DNA of 64,000 bases, from the NCBI RefSeq assembly GCF_900115135.1, contig NZ_FOVK01000002.1:256512-320511 (forward strand). Reading direction: 5' to 3'. This DNA is from Proteiniclasticum ruminis (lineage in GTDB: Bacteria > Bacillota > Clostridia > Clostridiales > Clostridiaceae). Below are positions 16,783 to 25,953 of the stretch, in pieces; the stretch's first letter is position 1, and every line of letters starts with the position of its first letter. Under the pieces are notes generated by a model. That model ran no database searches. It was not told where the DNA came from and saw only the letters and a program-made list of their open reading frames with translations. The translations under genes were made by a program, and so were the position numbers.

Positions 16783-17484
16783 ATGGCATTTATAGAACTG
16801 GAGAATGTCCAGAAACGATATAAGATGGGAGAAGTCACCATCACCGCCGTGGACGGTGTGGACTTTTCCATTGATCAAGGAGACTTTGCCGTGGTGGTGG
16901 GGGCCTCCGGAGCAGGAAAGACCACGGTGTTAAACCTCCTGGGCGGCATGGACACCTCAGACGGCGGAAAGATCCTGGTGGACGGAAAAGACATCAGCAA
17001 ATATAACAGGAAGATGCTTACAGAGTACCGCCGATTTGACATCGGATTTGTGTTCCAGTTTTACAATCTGGTGCAGAACTTAACCGCTGTGGAGAATGTG
17101 GAACTTGCGTCCCAGATATCCAAGAATCCCCTGGATGCGGAGATGGTCCTGGATCTGGTGGGGCTTTCCGAGCGCGCCAACAATTTCCCGTCCCAGCTTT
17201 CCGGTGGAGAGCAGCAAAGGGTGGCCATCGCCAGAGCCATTGCCAAAAATCCGAAGCTTCTTCTTTGTGATGAACCCACGGGTGCTCTGGACTACCAGAC
17301 AGGAAAAAATATCCTGAAACTTCTTCATGACACCTCCAGAGAACGCGGCGTCACCGTGGTGGTCATCACCCATAATGCGGCCTTAACGGCCATGGCTGAT
17401 AAGGTCATCCGCATGAAGAACGGCAAGGTCCGGGAGTTCTATGTCAATGAGAATCCTGTGCCTGTGGAAAGGATTGAGTGGTAA
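16783..17484 (+). CDS. ABC transporter ATP-binding protein (MacB/LolD type)
   Basis: A 233-residue ATPase for the permease encoded next. It has Walker [10 protein letters not shown] (about residues 46-54), the Q-loop [13 protein letters not shown], the signature LSGGEQQR, Walker [13 protein letters not shown] and the H-loop VVVITHN. The DEPTGALD form and the partner with FtsX-like domains place it in the MacB/LolD/YknY group, which drives mechanotransmission or extrusion rather than uptake. AAAGGTG precedes the ATG. Its stop overlaps the permease ATG (TAATG). Confidence 0.94.
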   Translation: MAFIELENVQKRYKMGEVTITAVDGVDFSIDQGDFAVVVGASGAGKTTVLNLLGGMDTSDGGKILVDGKDISKYNRKMLTEYRRFDIGFVFQFYNLVQNLTAVENVELASQISKNPLDAEMVLDLVGLSERANNFPSQLSGGEQQRVAIARAIAKNPKLLLCDEPTGALDYQTGKNILKLLHDTSRERGVTVVVITHNAALTAMADKVIRMKNGKVREFYVNENPVPVERIEW

Positions 17485-20400
17485 TGGCGAAGAATGCGTT
17501 TCAGAAGGACCTGTATCGGGCCATCACCGGCAGCAAGGCCAGATTTTTCTCCATCCTGGTGATGATTGCCCTGGGTGTAGGATTCTTCTCAGGCATCAAT
17601 GCCACCAAACCGGATATGGTGCTGTCGGCGGATGCCTACTATAAAGACTATAACCTGGCGAATTTCAGGATCTTCAATCCCTTAGGATATCAGGAGGAGG
17701 ATCTTGCAGCTGTGGAAGAGACTCCAGAGGTGCTTGAGGTGCTTAGAAGCTACAGCAAGGATCTTTTTGTGTCGTCCTCTGCAGAAACAGCTGTGACAAA
17801 AGTGTTCAGCTATGATATTGGGAAAGAGGGGCTTCAGAATGAGCCCAGAGTGCTGGAAGGGAGACTGCCGGAAGCCTCTGGAGAGATCCTTCTGGAGATG
17901 GGCGCAAAAAACGGCCTCTCCATTTCCCTGGGAGATGAAGTAGCCCTTTCTCTCCCCAATGGGGAAGAACTTTCTGATTCTATTAAAGAGGACACCTATC
18001 AAGTGGTGGGGTTTATCATGTCCCCCCTCTATATCAGTTTTCAAAGAGGACAGACCAACATCGGAGACGGCTCCATCGATTATTTCGCTTATGTGCCCCA
18101 GGAGGACTTCTCCATGGGACACTATACGGATCTCTTTGTGAAGACCGTGATGTCTGATGATCTGGAAGCCTATTCTAAAGGGTATAAGACCTATCATGAA
18201 CCTCTTTTATCCTCCTTCTCCGCTTTGGGAGAGCTGGCCATGGAAAGGGACACCAAAGACCTCCGGGAAGAACTGGAGGAAGGGCGTGCAGAGTTTTTAT
18301 CCGAGAAAAATGATGCCATGAAGAAGATTGCAGATGCCCAGGAAGAGCTTCTACAGGCAAGGGAAGAGATCCAGGAGGGAGAAGAGAAGCTTCTATCGGA
18401 AGAGGAGAAGTATACCCAGGAGTTCCAGGAAAAGCGCCAGGAGATTCTGGATGGAAAAGAAGCCCTGGTGAAAGGCCGGGAAGATTACTTTGAAGGGTAT
18501 GCTTCCTGGCTGGAAGGCTACAATGACTATCAGGATGGGCGGGCAGAGCTTCAAAGCGCAAAGAGCACCCTGGATCTTGCAAAGAACCAGATTGACGCAG
18601 GAGAAAGAGAGCTTGCTTCTGCCAAAGCTCAATTGGACTCTGCCAAGGAGCAGATTGCACTCCTGGAGAGTGCCCTTCAGGGGTTAATAGACATCCGGGC
18701 CAGCCTTCCGGAGACGGGCGGTGAACTGACTGAGGAAGAGTACAGACAGATCATCGAGGACATCCGGGTGTTTTCACCGGACCTTGCAAGGCTTCTGGAA
18801 GAGAGCGTCCCTTATAATGACCCGAATCTTGTGAACGCTTTAAGGACGGCTCTGGACAGCGGAATCATTCAGCTCACGGATACCCTGGAAAGTGCGAAGA
18901 AAGACTACGCCGAAGGCGTCCTTGCTTACGAAGAAGGACAGAAGACCCTCGCAGAGAGTAAAGCTGCCTATGACAAAGGCTTGCTGGAATACCAGGAAGG
19001 GGAAAGGGAGCTGGCAGAGGGCAAAAAGGAGCTGGATGCTGGAAAGGCAGAGCTGGATGCCGCCAAAAAGAAACTGGATGACAGTGAGAAGACCTTAAAA
19101 GACGGAGAGAAAGCTTTGGAGGAAGGAGAAAAGACCTTCAAGGCCTCCATGGAAGAGGCTAGAGAGGAACTGGAGAAAGGAAAGGCGGAGCTTCGGGAGG
19201 GGGAAGAAACCTTTGCCAGCGAGAAAGCCGATGCCGAGAGGAAGATTGCCGATGCGGAAAAAGAAATCCTTGATGCGGAGCGTTCTCTTCTGGAGATTCC
19301 CAAAGAATGGTTTGTCTATGACCGGGAAGGATTCCCGGGCTACGGATCTCTAGGAAACGATGCAGACAGGCTGGGGTCCCTGGCCACCACCTTCCCGCTG
19401 TTTTTCTTCCTGGTGGCGGCCCTGGTGTGCCTCACCACCATGACGAGAATGGTGGAGGAGGAAAGGATCCAGATTGGCACACTGAAAGCCTTGGGATATA
19501 CCACCTTTACCATCGCCATGAAATACATCAGTTACGCGCTGCTTGCCAGCGTTCTGGGCAGCATCCTAGGCTTTTCCATTGGATTCAAGCTGTTCCCTTA
19601 TATCATCATCACAGTATACGGAGCCATGTACAACACGCCTTATGTGCTGACACCGTTTCATCTGGACCTGGCGGTTCTTTCCACGGCCATTGCAGTGTTT
19701 ACTACAGTATCCGCAAGCCTCTTCGCTACCCTTTCGGAGCTTCGGGAAACACCGGCCAATCTCATGATGCCCAAAGCTCCAAAACCAGGAAAGAGAATTC
19801 TTCTAGAAAGAGTACCACTTCTCTGGAAGCGTATGAGCTTTTCCTACAAGGTGACCTTCAGAAACATCTTCCGATATAAAAAGAGGTTTCTTATGACGGT
19901 GCTTGGGGTCTCCGGTTGCACCGCCCTTCTGGTCACAGGGTTTGGCATCCAAGATTCCGTCAATGCCATCATGGGCAAGCAGTTCGAGGAGATTTTTCTT
20001 TATGACGGACTGGCGCTGCTTAATATGGACAAGGAGGAAGGAGAGAGAAACCTTTCTGAAATTCTTGGAGAAGAAGGAGAAGTAGAGCGCTATGGGGCTT
20101 TCTTAAGTGAGAGCATCCGGGTGCATCTGCCGGGAAAAACCAGAGAGTATGAAGCGACGCTGATGGTGCCGGAAGAGAAGGGTTCCTTTGCAAGCTTCAT
20201 TGATCTTCATGACCGCACATCCCAGGAGAAGATTCCGCTGCCGGACACGGGAGCGGTGATTTCTGAGAAACTGGCCAATCTTCTGGGGGTATCAGAAGGA
20301 GAAGATCTCATTTATCAGGATGCGGAAAACAGGACCTATACCTTCACCGTCACAGACATCACAGAGAATTATCTCGCCCATTACATCTACATGTCGCCGG

Positions 20401-20981
20401 AGGCCTTTGAAAGCCTCACCTTCCGCCAGCCGGAGTTTAATGCTGGTGCCTTCCGCTACAGGGAAGGTATTACGGTGGATGAGACGGCACTGAGTCAGCG
20501 GCTTCTGGAAAGCGACGGTGTGCTGGCCACAGTGATGGTTCGGAGCATCCAGGAGGAGTTTGAAAAAAGCATCTCGTCTTTAGACTATGTCATTGTGATT
20601 CTCATTCTTGCAGCAGGAGCTCTGGCTTTTGTGGTGCTGTATAACCTGACAAACATCAACATCACAGAAAGGCTGAGAGAGATTGCCACCATCAAGGTGC
20701 TGGGGTTCAGAGACCAGGAAGTGGCGTCCTACGTGTACCGGGAAAATGTGTTTTTGACCATTGTGGGCAGCCTTGTGGGTCTTCTTCTGGGCTTCAGTCT
20801 GCATCTTTTTGTCATCCGTACCATGGAGATTGACACCATGATGTTCGGCAGGAACATTCATGTCTTGTCTTTCCTGTATTCCATGGTGCTCACCATGGCC
20901 TTCTCAGTGTTTGTGAATCTCTTCATGTCGAAGAAGCTTCAGAGCATTGATATGGCTGCTTCACTAAAATCTGTGGAATAG
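17484..20981 (+). CDS. ABC transporter permease with FtsX domains and long coiled coil
   Basis: A 1165-residue membrane protein. The N-terminal helix (about residues 20-42) is followed by a roughly 590-residue extracytoplasmic part. Much of that part, about 245-380 and 470-610, is heptad-rich with recurring EL.EG..EL and AELDAAKK units, an extended coiled coil. Then come three helices of a first FtsX core (about 630-760), a second extracytoplasmic MacB-like domain and a second FtsX core at the C-terminus (about 1030-1160). This two-core plan matches the large permeases of Firmicutes. It may act on an envelope or peptide substrate; that is inferred. Its ATG overlaps the ATPase stop; tetR follows 11 bases later. 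Confidence 0.87.
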   Translation: MAKNAFQKDLYRAITGSKARFFSILVMIALGVGFFSGINATKPDMVLSADAYYKDYNLANFRIFNPLGYQEEDLAAVEETPEVLEVLRSYSKDLFVSSSAETAVTKVFSYDIGKEGLQNEPRVLEGRLPEASGEILLEMGAKNGLSISLGDEVALSLPNGEELSDSIKEDTYQVVGFIMSPLYISFQRGQTNIGDGSIDYFAYVPQEDFSMGHYTDLFVKTVMSDDLEAYSKGYKTYHEPLLSSFSALGELAMERDTKDLREELEEGRAEFLSEKNDAMKKIADAQEELLQAREEIQEGEEKLLSEEEKYTQEFQEKRQEILDGKEALVKGREDYFEGYASWLEGYNDYQDGRAELQSAKSTLDLAKNQIDAGERELASAKAQLDSAKEQIALLESALQGLIDIRASLPETGGELTEEEYRQIIEDIRVFSPDLARLLEESVPYNDPNLVNALRTALDSGIIQLTDTLESAKKDYAEGVLAYEEGQKTLAESKAAYDKGLLEYQEGERELAEGKKELDAGKAELDAAKKKLDDSEKTLKDGEKALEEGEKTFKASMEEAREELEKGKAELREGEETFASEKADAERKIADAEKEILDAERSLLEIPKEWFVYDREGFPGYGSLGNDADRLGSLATTFPLFFFLVAALVCLTTMTRMVEEERIQIGTLKALGYTTFTIAMKYISYALLASVLGSILGFSIGFKLFPYIIITVYGAMYNTPYVLTPFHLDLAVLSTAIAVFTTVSASLFATLSELRETPANLMMPKAPKPGKRILLERVPLLWKRMSFSYKVTFRNIFRYKKRFLMTVLGVSGCTALLVTGFGIQDSVNAIMGKQFEEIFLYDGLALLNMDKEEGERNLSEILGEEGEVERYGAFLSESIRVHLPGKTREYEATLMVPEEKGSFASFIDLHDRTSQEKIPLPDTGAVISEKLANLLGVSEGEDLIYQDAENRTYTFTVTDITENYLAHYIYMSPEAFESLTFRQPEFNAGAFRYREGITVDETALSQRLLESDGVLATVMVRSIQEEFEKSISSLDYVIVILILAAGALAFVVLYNLTNINITERLREIATIKVLGFRDQEVASYVYRENVFLTIVGSLVGLLLGFSLHLFVIRTMEIDTMMFGRNIHVLSFLYSMVLTMAFSVFVNLFMSKKLQSIDMAASLKSVE

Positions 20982-20992
20982 GAGGACTTCTT

Positions 20993-21571
20993 ATGCGTAT
21001 TACAAAACATCCGGAGGAACGGAAACAGGAAATACTGGAGACTGCCCTGGGGCTTTTTGAAGAGAAGGGGATCCAGAAAACGTCTATGAATGACATTGCA
21101 GAAACCATGGGCGTTGCGAAGGGGCTCATCTACTACTACTTCCGTTCCAAGGAGGAACTGGTGGAGGCTGTGGTGGAGAGTTTTTCTGAAGGTGTGGAGA
21201 AAGAAATCAAAATGCTGCTTTCTACGGAAGGGCTTTCTTTCCACAGGCGTCTGGGTCAGGTGGTGAAGGTGTTTTTTCTCTCCATCCAGGAACATCCGGC
21301 GCTCATGAGCATCACTCCGAAGAATCCAGGTCTTTTCGAACTGGTGAAGACCAGCCTTTCGGAGCTTGCGCTTCGGCATGCGAAAGTGCTGCTCCAAAAA
21401 GGAGTGGAGGAAGGATATCTGAATCTTCAGTATCCGGAGTATATGCTGAAGATTCTCATCCACGGCATCGCGGATCTTTATGTGGAAGGGGTCGTAGACC
21501 CCAAAGTCCACTGCACCCTTATTGAAGAGGCTTTGGGGCTGAGTACGGGTACCCTTCTGAAAGAATTTTGA
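20993..21571 (+). CDS. TetR-family transcriptional regulator
   Basis: A 192-residue regulator with an N-terminal TetR helix-turn-helix: RKQEILETALGLFEEKG, then TSMNDIAETMGVAKGLIYYYF and the helix SKEELVEAV. The C-terminal ligand domain is not assignable to a subfamily. GGAGG precedes the ATG at 20993. Being the last gene of the transporter operon, it probably autoregulates the operon through the inverted repeat in the promoter at 16719-16746, with release on binding an exported or membrane-active compound; this is inference from position. Confidence 0.9.
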   Translation: MRITKHPEERKQEILETALGLFEEKGIQKTSMNDIAETMGVAKGLIYYYFRSKEELVEAVVESFSEGVEKEIKMLLSTEGLSFHRRLGQVVKVFFLSIQEHPALMSITPKNPGLFELVKTSLSELALRHAKVLLQKGVEEGYLNLQYPEYMLKILIHGIADLYVEGVVDPKVHCTLIEEALGLSTGTLLKEF

Positions 21572-21624
21572 TTTCTGGAAGAAGTGGGACATTTGATGAA
21601 GACTCTTTAAATAAAGATAAAAGA

Positions 21625-21650
21625 AACCCCGGAAGCCATCCGGGGTTATA
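21625..21650. terminator. Bidirectional terminator between tetR and dusA
   Basis: AACCCCGGA (21625-21633) pairs with TCCGGGGTT (21639-21647), with A/T-rich flanks on both sides, between convergent genes. Confidence 0.8.
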
Positions 21651-21686
21651 TTTATGCAGTGAAAGTATTGAATAAAGAGGAAGCTG

Positions 21687-22709
21687 TCAGACCACAGGCC
21701 ACTCGTCCAGAATTTCTTCGGGAAGTTCCCGGAGGGCTTTACGAAGCACCTCTTCTGCGGTCATATCCGGGTGAAGGGAACTGCTGACCAGCTGGCGCCA
21801 GAGTCTGCTTCCAGGTCTTTCGTGGAAAAGACCCAAGGTGTTTTTCAGCGCATGGTGGGCCGTCCGTTTGTCTTCGCCAAACTGGGCCACATAGGGGAGA
21901 AAGTTCTCGATGACCTCCCGTCTTGTGGGGGAAGGTAAAGTGTCTCCGGGAAGAAGTGCGTCCACTTTTGAAAGAAGAAAGGCATCTTCATAGGCAGCGC
22001 GGCCGATCATGACGCCATCCACCTGGTTCAGATGGCGTTTGATGCTCTCCACTGTCCGGATGCCACCGTTGATCTCCACAAAAAGATCTGGAAACTCTTT
22101 TTTGATGCGGTACACATCTTCATAGTGAAGAGGCGGGATCTCCCGGTTGTCCTTGGGACTGAGGCCGGCAAGGATGGCAATCCTTGCGTGGATGATGAAA
22201 TGCTCTGTGCCACGGTCTTTCAACGTCTTCACAAAGTGGGAAAGATCTTCATACTGGTCGAGCATCACCCGGGGCAGAGACTCAGGGAGCACATTGGTGC
22301 CATCAATGCCGATGCGGGACTTCACGGTGACAGGCTTCTTTGTGACCTTTCTTGCCTCACTAAGGATTTCTGCCACAAGATCCGGATAAGCCATGAGGGA
22401 GGCCCCCATGTCATTTCCTGAGACACGGTCGGAAGGGCAGCCGGCGTTTAAGTTGATTTCATCATAATCCCAGTTTTCTGCAATTTTAATGGCTTCTGCA
22501 ATCTCTCTGGGATCTGAGCCAGCGATCTGAAGGGTGATGGGTTTTTCAAGCGGAGAAAAATCCAGAAGCTTTTTCCGGTCTCCGTGGAGGATGGCGCTGC
22601 TGGTGATCATCTCTGTATAGAGCATGGCTTTCTTTGTGAGAAGCCTTGTGAAATATCTGAAATGACGATCGGTGACGTCAATCATGGGCGCAATACTGAT
22701 TCTTTGCAC
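21687..22709 (-). CDS. dusA: tRNA-dihydrouridine synthase (DusA type)
   Basis: A 340-residue FMN enzyme reducing uridines in the tRNA D-loop. The N-terminal SIAPMIDVTDRHFRYF, the catalytic cysteine in NLNAGCPSDRVSGNDMGAS (about residue 95) and VTVKSRIGID are Dus motifs. The combination HARIAILAGLSPKDNRE, then IPPLHYEDVYRIKKEFP, indicates the DusA subgroup (U20/U20a), more usual in proteobacteria than the DusB type of Firmicutes. The start is GTG at 22709 with AAAGGAG ten bases upstream; no ATG fits the N-terminus. It is monocistronic and convergent to tetR. Confidence 0.93.
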   Translation of the reverse strand: MQRISIAPMIDVTDRHFRYFTRLLTKKAMLYTEMITSSAILHGDRKKLLDFSPLEKPITLQIAGSDPREIAEAIKIAENWDYDEINLNAGCPSDRVSGNDMGASLMAYPDLVAEILSEARKVTKKPVTVKSRIGIDGTNVLPESLPRVMLDQYEDLSHFVKTLKDRGTEHFIIHARIAILAGLSPKDNREIPPLHYEDVYRIKKEFPDLFVEINGGIRTVESIKRHLNQVDGVMIGRAAYEDAFLLSKVDALLPGDTLPSPTRREVIENFLPYVAQFGEDKRTAHHALKNTLGLFHERPGSRLWRQLVSSSLHPDMTAEEVLRKALRELPEEILDEWPVV

Positions 22710-22970
22710 GATGCTAAAACTCCTTTATCTTTTCCATGGAATCAAATAGCTTTCTCCATGGGGCAGTTCTTAAGATCCTTCATGGACAATTTTTGAAGGA
22801 TTCCTTTGGGGGATAATCTGTTTATTATACATTCAACATAAAGAGGTTTGAAAGCCAGTTCATAGAAAATTAACAGGAAGGAACGGGGAAATGTCCTAGG
22901 ATGATGGGCAGAAATAGTGGGGTATCCTTACGGGAAAAAGACGTAGACACGCTCTCCTCAAAGTTTCATT
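22710..22970. other. Non-coding stretch between divergent dusA and rlmA
   Basis: It contains the ribosome site and presumably the promoter of dusA on the minus strand. No open frame, repeat or hairpin of note was seen. Confidence 0.5.
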
Positions 22971-22999
22971 TTCCAATCCCTGGGCTTTTCTGCTATAAT
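22971..22999 (+). promoter_or_regulatory. Promoter of the rlmA-parE-parC operon
   Basis: TTCCAA (22971-22976), a 17-base spacer and TATAAT (22994-22999), with TG-C making an extended -10. Confidence 0.65.
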
Positions 23000-23126
23000 T
23001 TAGAATGGGTTTAGCGTGCAGGCTTATAATACCGTAGTATGCGAGATGCGGCAGTCTTTATGGCAGCCCATGGAAAAACCGAATGAACACCTTCTTTTTA
23101 AGAGAAAGAAGACAGGAGTTTAAAAG
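23000..23126 (+). other. Leader of the rlmA operon with possible structure
   Basis: About 120 transcribed bases before the start codon. Short hairpins are possible at ATACCGTAGTAT (23030-23041), ATGG..CCAT (23070-23082) and CTTCTTT/AAAGAAG (23091-23111). No known riboswitch, T-box or attenuator consensus is recognised, and no T run follows the last stem. Confidence 0.35.
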
Positions 23127-24005
23127 ATGAAAAAAATGGATCAGAAAATCATTCAGATGAAAGAGATGGACCTTCTTCTTTGTCCGAAATGCAGAGAAGA
23201 GCTTCATGTGGAAGAAAAAAGCTTAAAATGCAAAAACCGCCATACCTATGATGTGTCCAAAAAAGGCACCGTAAACTTTGTGCTGGGCTATGGAGAAGAA
23301 TACTACAATTTAGCCATGCTGGAAGCAAGAGAGCGGGTCATGGGAGAGGGTTTTTTTGAAGAAATCTTAACGGCCATGGCCGAAGAAATCTACGAGGACA
23401 TCCTGCTTCTGGAAAAGGAAGGGGACGTCATCAGAATTCTTGATGCAGGCTGCGGAGACGGAAGTCACCTGGCCATGTTGGGAGAAGCACTGAAAGAAAA
23501 AGGTCTTCAGGTATCCATGGTAGGGGTAGACCTGTCGAAGGACGGGATCCTTCTGGCAGGCAGAAAAATGAACGATGCCCTTTATTTTGTGGCAGATCTC
23601 AGTGCACTGCCCTTTAAGGACAATTCCTTTGATGTGATCTTAAACATCCTCTCTCCCGCCAGCTATAAAGAGTTTCAGCGGGTCCTTTCCCCTTCAGGCC
23701 GTGCCTATAAGGTGATTCCGGGGGCAAAGTACCTGACGGAGCTTCGGAAGCTCTATGGTCTGTCCGAGTATGACAATGGAGAGATTGTCTCCCATCTGAA
23801 AAGCCACACGGTGGTATATAAGGAGCGGGATATAAGAGCCCAGAAAAAGGTAGAGCGTTATGCGGATGATCTGCTTCTCATGACGCCCATGCTGTGGGAC
23901 AAAACGATTCTGGAACCCGGAGCCAAGCTGTCCAAGGTCACCATCGATGTGCATCTGGCCACCTTCGGGTATCCAAAGAAAATTGAGGAAGGAGTGTCTC
24001 TATGA
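23127..24005 (+). CDS. rlmA: 23S rRNA (guanine-N1)-methyltransferase, RlmA family
   Basis: A 292-residue SAM-dependent methyltransferase of the RlmA family, which methylates N1 of a guanine in helix 35 of 23S rRNA (G745 or G748). An N-terminal zinc finger (LLCPKCREEL, then LKCKNRHTYDVSKKG; ligands CxxC, C and H, residues about 19-50) binds rRNA. The Rossmann SAM site follows: RILDAGCGDGSHLAML (about 108-123), GVDLSKDGI and ILNILSP. The ATG at 23127 has AGGAG at 23114-23118. The gene overlaps parE by four bases (ATGA), so the two are translationally coupled. Which guanine is modified cannot be decided. Confidence 0.9.
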   Translation: MKKMDQKIIQMKEMDLLLCPKCREELHVEEKSLKCKNRHTYDVSKKGTVNFVLGYGEEYYNLAMLEARERVMGEGFFEEILTAMAEEIYEDILLLEKEGDVIRILDAGCGDGSHLAMLGEALKEKGLQVSMVGVDLSKDGILLAGRKMNDALYFVADLSALPFKDNSFDVILNILSPASYKEFQRVLSPSGRAYKVIPGAKYLTELRKLYGLSEYDNGEIVSHLKSHTVVYKERDIRAQKKVERYADDLLLMTPMLWDKTILEPGAKLSKVTIDVHLATFGYPKKIEEGVSL

Positions 24006-25942
24006 GTGAACAGAATAAAAGCTATAGTGTAGAAGACTTAACTTCGCTGGAGAAACTCGAGCCTGTCAGAGTCCGTCCGGGGATGTACATAGGAAGCACC
24101 GGACAGAAGGGCGTCCATCACTGTGTATGGGAGATCCTCGACAATGCCATTGATGAGATCACCAATGGATATGGGGATACGGCTTATGTGATTTTGAACA
24201 AGGACAAGAGTGTCACGGTCATTGACAATGGCCGTGGCATTCCTGTGGGCATACATCCCACCAAGAAGATTTCTGGTGTGGAAATGGTCTATACAGAGCT
24301 TCACACCGGTGGAAAGTTCAACCACGAAAACTATAAGACTTCAGGTGGCCTCCACGGTGTAGGAGCTTCTGTGGTCAATGCCTTAAGCAAGTGGCTGGAA
24401 GTGGAGGTCCATAAGGACGGTAAACTCTACCGCCAGCGTTTTGAACATGCCTATGACAAGAAGTATGACAGAAAGATGCCGGGCACACCCGTGACCAAGC
24501 TGGAAACCGTGGGCACGACAAAAAAGCAGGGAACAAAAGTCACGTTCATGCTGGACCCGGAGGTCTTCACCAATGTGGAGTTCCGCTTCGAGATCATCGA
24601 CATGAGAATGATGGAGCTTTCTTTCCAGAACAAGGGCATCACCCTGGTTTTAAAGGATCTTCGGGGGGAAGAACCCTTAGAAAAGACCTATCACAGTGAA
24701 CGGGGACTTCTGGATTTCATTGCCTACTTAAATGAGTCCAAGACCGTGATCCACGAGGAGCCCATCCATTTTGAAGGCGAGAGAAGCATCGGCAATGTGA
24801 CCTTGGAAGGGGAAGTCTGTGTGCAGTTTACAGACTCTTCTTTGGAGAACATTGCAAGCTATGTGAATAACATTCCCACCAATGAGGCAGGTACCCATGA
24901 GACGGGATTCAAGACCGGTATGACGAGAGCCTTCAAGGAATGGGCAAAGAAGCTGAACCTGGGCAAAGACAAAAACTTTGAAGGGGACGATCTTCGGGAA
25001 GGGATGACAGCCATTGTGAAGGTGCGTCTCACAAACCCTATGTTTGAAGGGCAGACCAAGAACAAGCTTGGAAACTCTGAAGCCTATACCCTTATGAATG
25101 ATCTGGCGTACACCAAGTTCTATGAGTGGATTGAAGACCATAAAGACATCGCCTCCCAGCTCATTATGAATGCCATTGATGCGGCCACGCGCCGGGAAAA
25201 AATCAAGAAGATCAGCGACATGGAACGTAAAAAGGTGGGCAAAGGCACGTCTCCACTGGCAGGAAAGATTGCCGTGGCCACGTCCAGAGACAAAAATGTT
25301 CTGGAGTTCATTGTGGTGGAGGGAGACTCCGCGGGAGGATCCGCCAAGCAGGCAAGAGACAGACGGTTCCAGGCCATCATGCCTTCTAAAGGAAAGATCA
25401 TGAACACCGAAAAGCAGAAGCTGGAGAATGTTCTGGGCTCAGAGGAGCTGAGGCTTTTCAACACCGCCATCGGTACCGGCACCTTAACGAGCTTTAAATT
25501 GGATGATGTGCGCTACGGGAAGATCATCATCATGAGTGATGCCGACGTGGACGGATACCACATCAGAACCCTGTGGCTCACCTACATCTACCGCTATATG
25601 CGGCCCCTCATCAGCAACGGCATGCTGTACCTGGCCCAGCCTCCTCTTTACAAGGTCTATAAGCAGACCAAGAAGGGTGAAGTCCATAAGTATGCCTACT
25701 CTGATGACGATCTGGAAGGGCTGAAGAAAGAGTTTGGACAAAACTACAACATCCAGAGATTTAAAGGTCTTGGAGAAATGAATCCGGACCAGCTGTGGGA
25801 AACCACCCTCAATCCAGAGACCAGAACCCTTCTTCGGGTCACCATCGATGATGCCGCCAGGGCGGAGCGTATGGTGTCTCTACTCATGGGCGACGTGGTG
25901 GAGCCCCGTAAAAACTATATTTATAAACATGCAGAATTTTAG
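24002..25942 (+). CDS. parE: Type IIA topoisomerase subunit B (ParE-like)
   Basis: A 646-residue ATPase subunit of a type IIA topoisomerase. It has the GHKL ATP site ([34 protein letters not shown]), the transducer with the switch lysine in the [11 protein letters not shown] region, and the Toprim domain with [11 protein letters not shown] and the metal-binding [14 protein letters not shown]. The end [23 protein letters not shown] is shared by GyrB and ParE; there is no long insert. The pairing with the next gene and its lack of a clear GyrA box favour topoisomerase IV, which decatenates replicated chromosomes. A second gyrase is the alternative. Confidence 0.88.
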   Translation: MSEQNKSYSVEDLTSLEKLEPVRVRPGMYIGSTGQKGVHHCVWEILDNAIDEITNGYGDTAYVILNKDKSVTVIDNGRGIPVGIHPTKKISGVEMVYTELHTGGKFNHENYKTSGGLHGVGASVVNALSKWLEVEVHKDGKLYRQRFEHAYDKKYDRKMPGTPVTKLETVGTTKKQGTKVTFMLDPEVFTNVEFRFEIIDMRMMELSFQNKGITLVLKDLRGEEPLEKTYHSERGLLDFIAYLNESKTVIHEEPIHFEGERSIGNVTLEGEVCVQFTDSSLENIASYVNNIPTNEAGTHETGFKTGMTRAFKEWAKKLNLGKDKNFEGDDLREGMTAIVKVRLTNPMFEGQTKNKLGNSEAYTLMNDLAYTKFYEWIEDHKDIASQLIMNAIDAATRREKIKKISDMERKKVGKGTSPLAGKIAVATSRDKNVLEFIVVEGDSAGGSAKQARDRRFQAIMPSKGKIMNTEKQKLENVLGSEELRLFNTAIGTGTLTSFKLDDVRYGKIIIMSDADVDGYHIRTLWLTYIYRYMRPLISNGMLYLAQPPLYKVYKQTKKGEVHKYAYSDDDLEGLKKEFGQNYNIQRFKGLGEMNPDQLWETTLNPETRTLLRVTIDDAARAERMVSLLMGDVVEPRKNYIYKHAEF

Positions 25943-25953
25943 GAGGTGGCATT

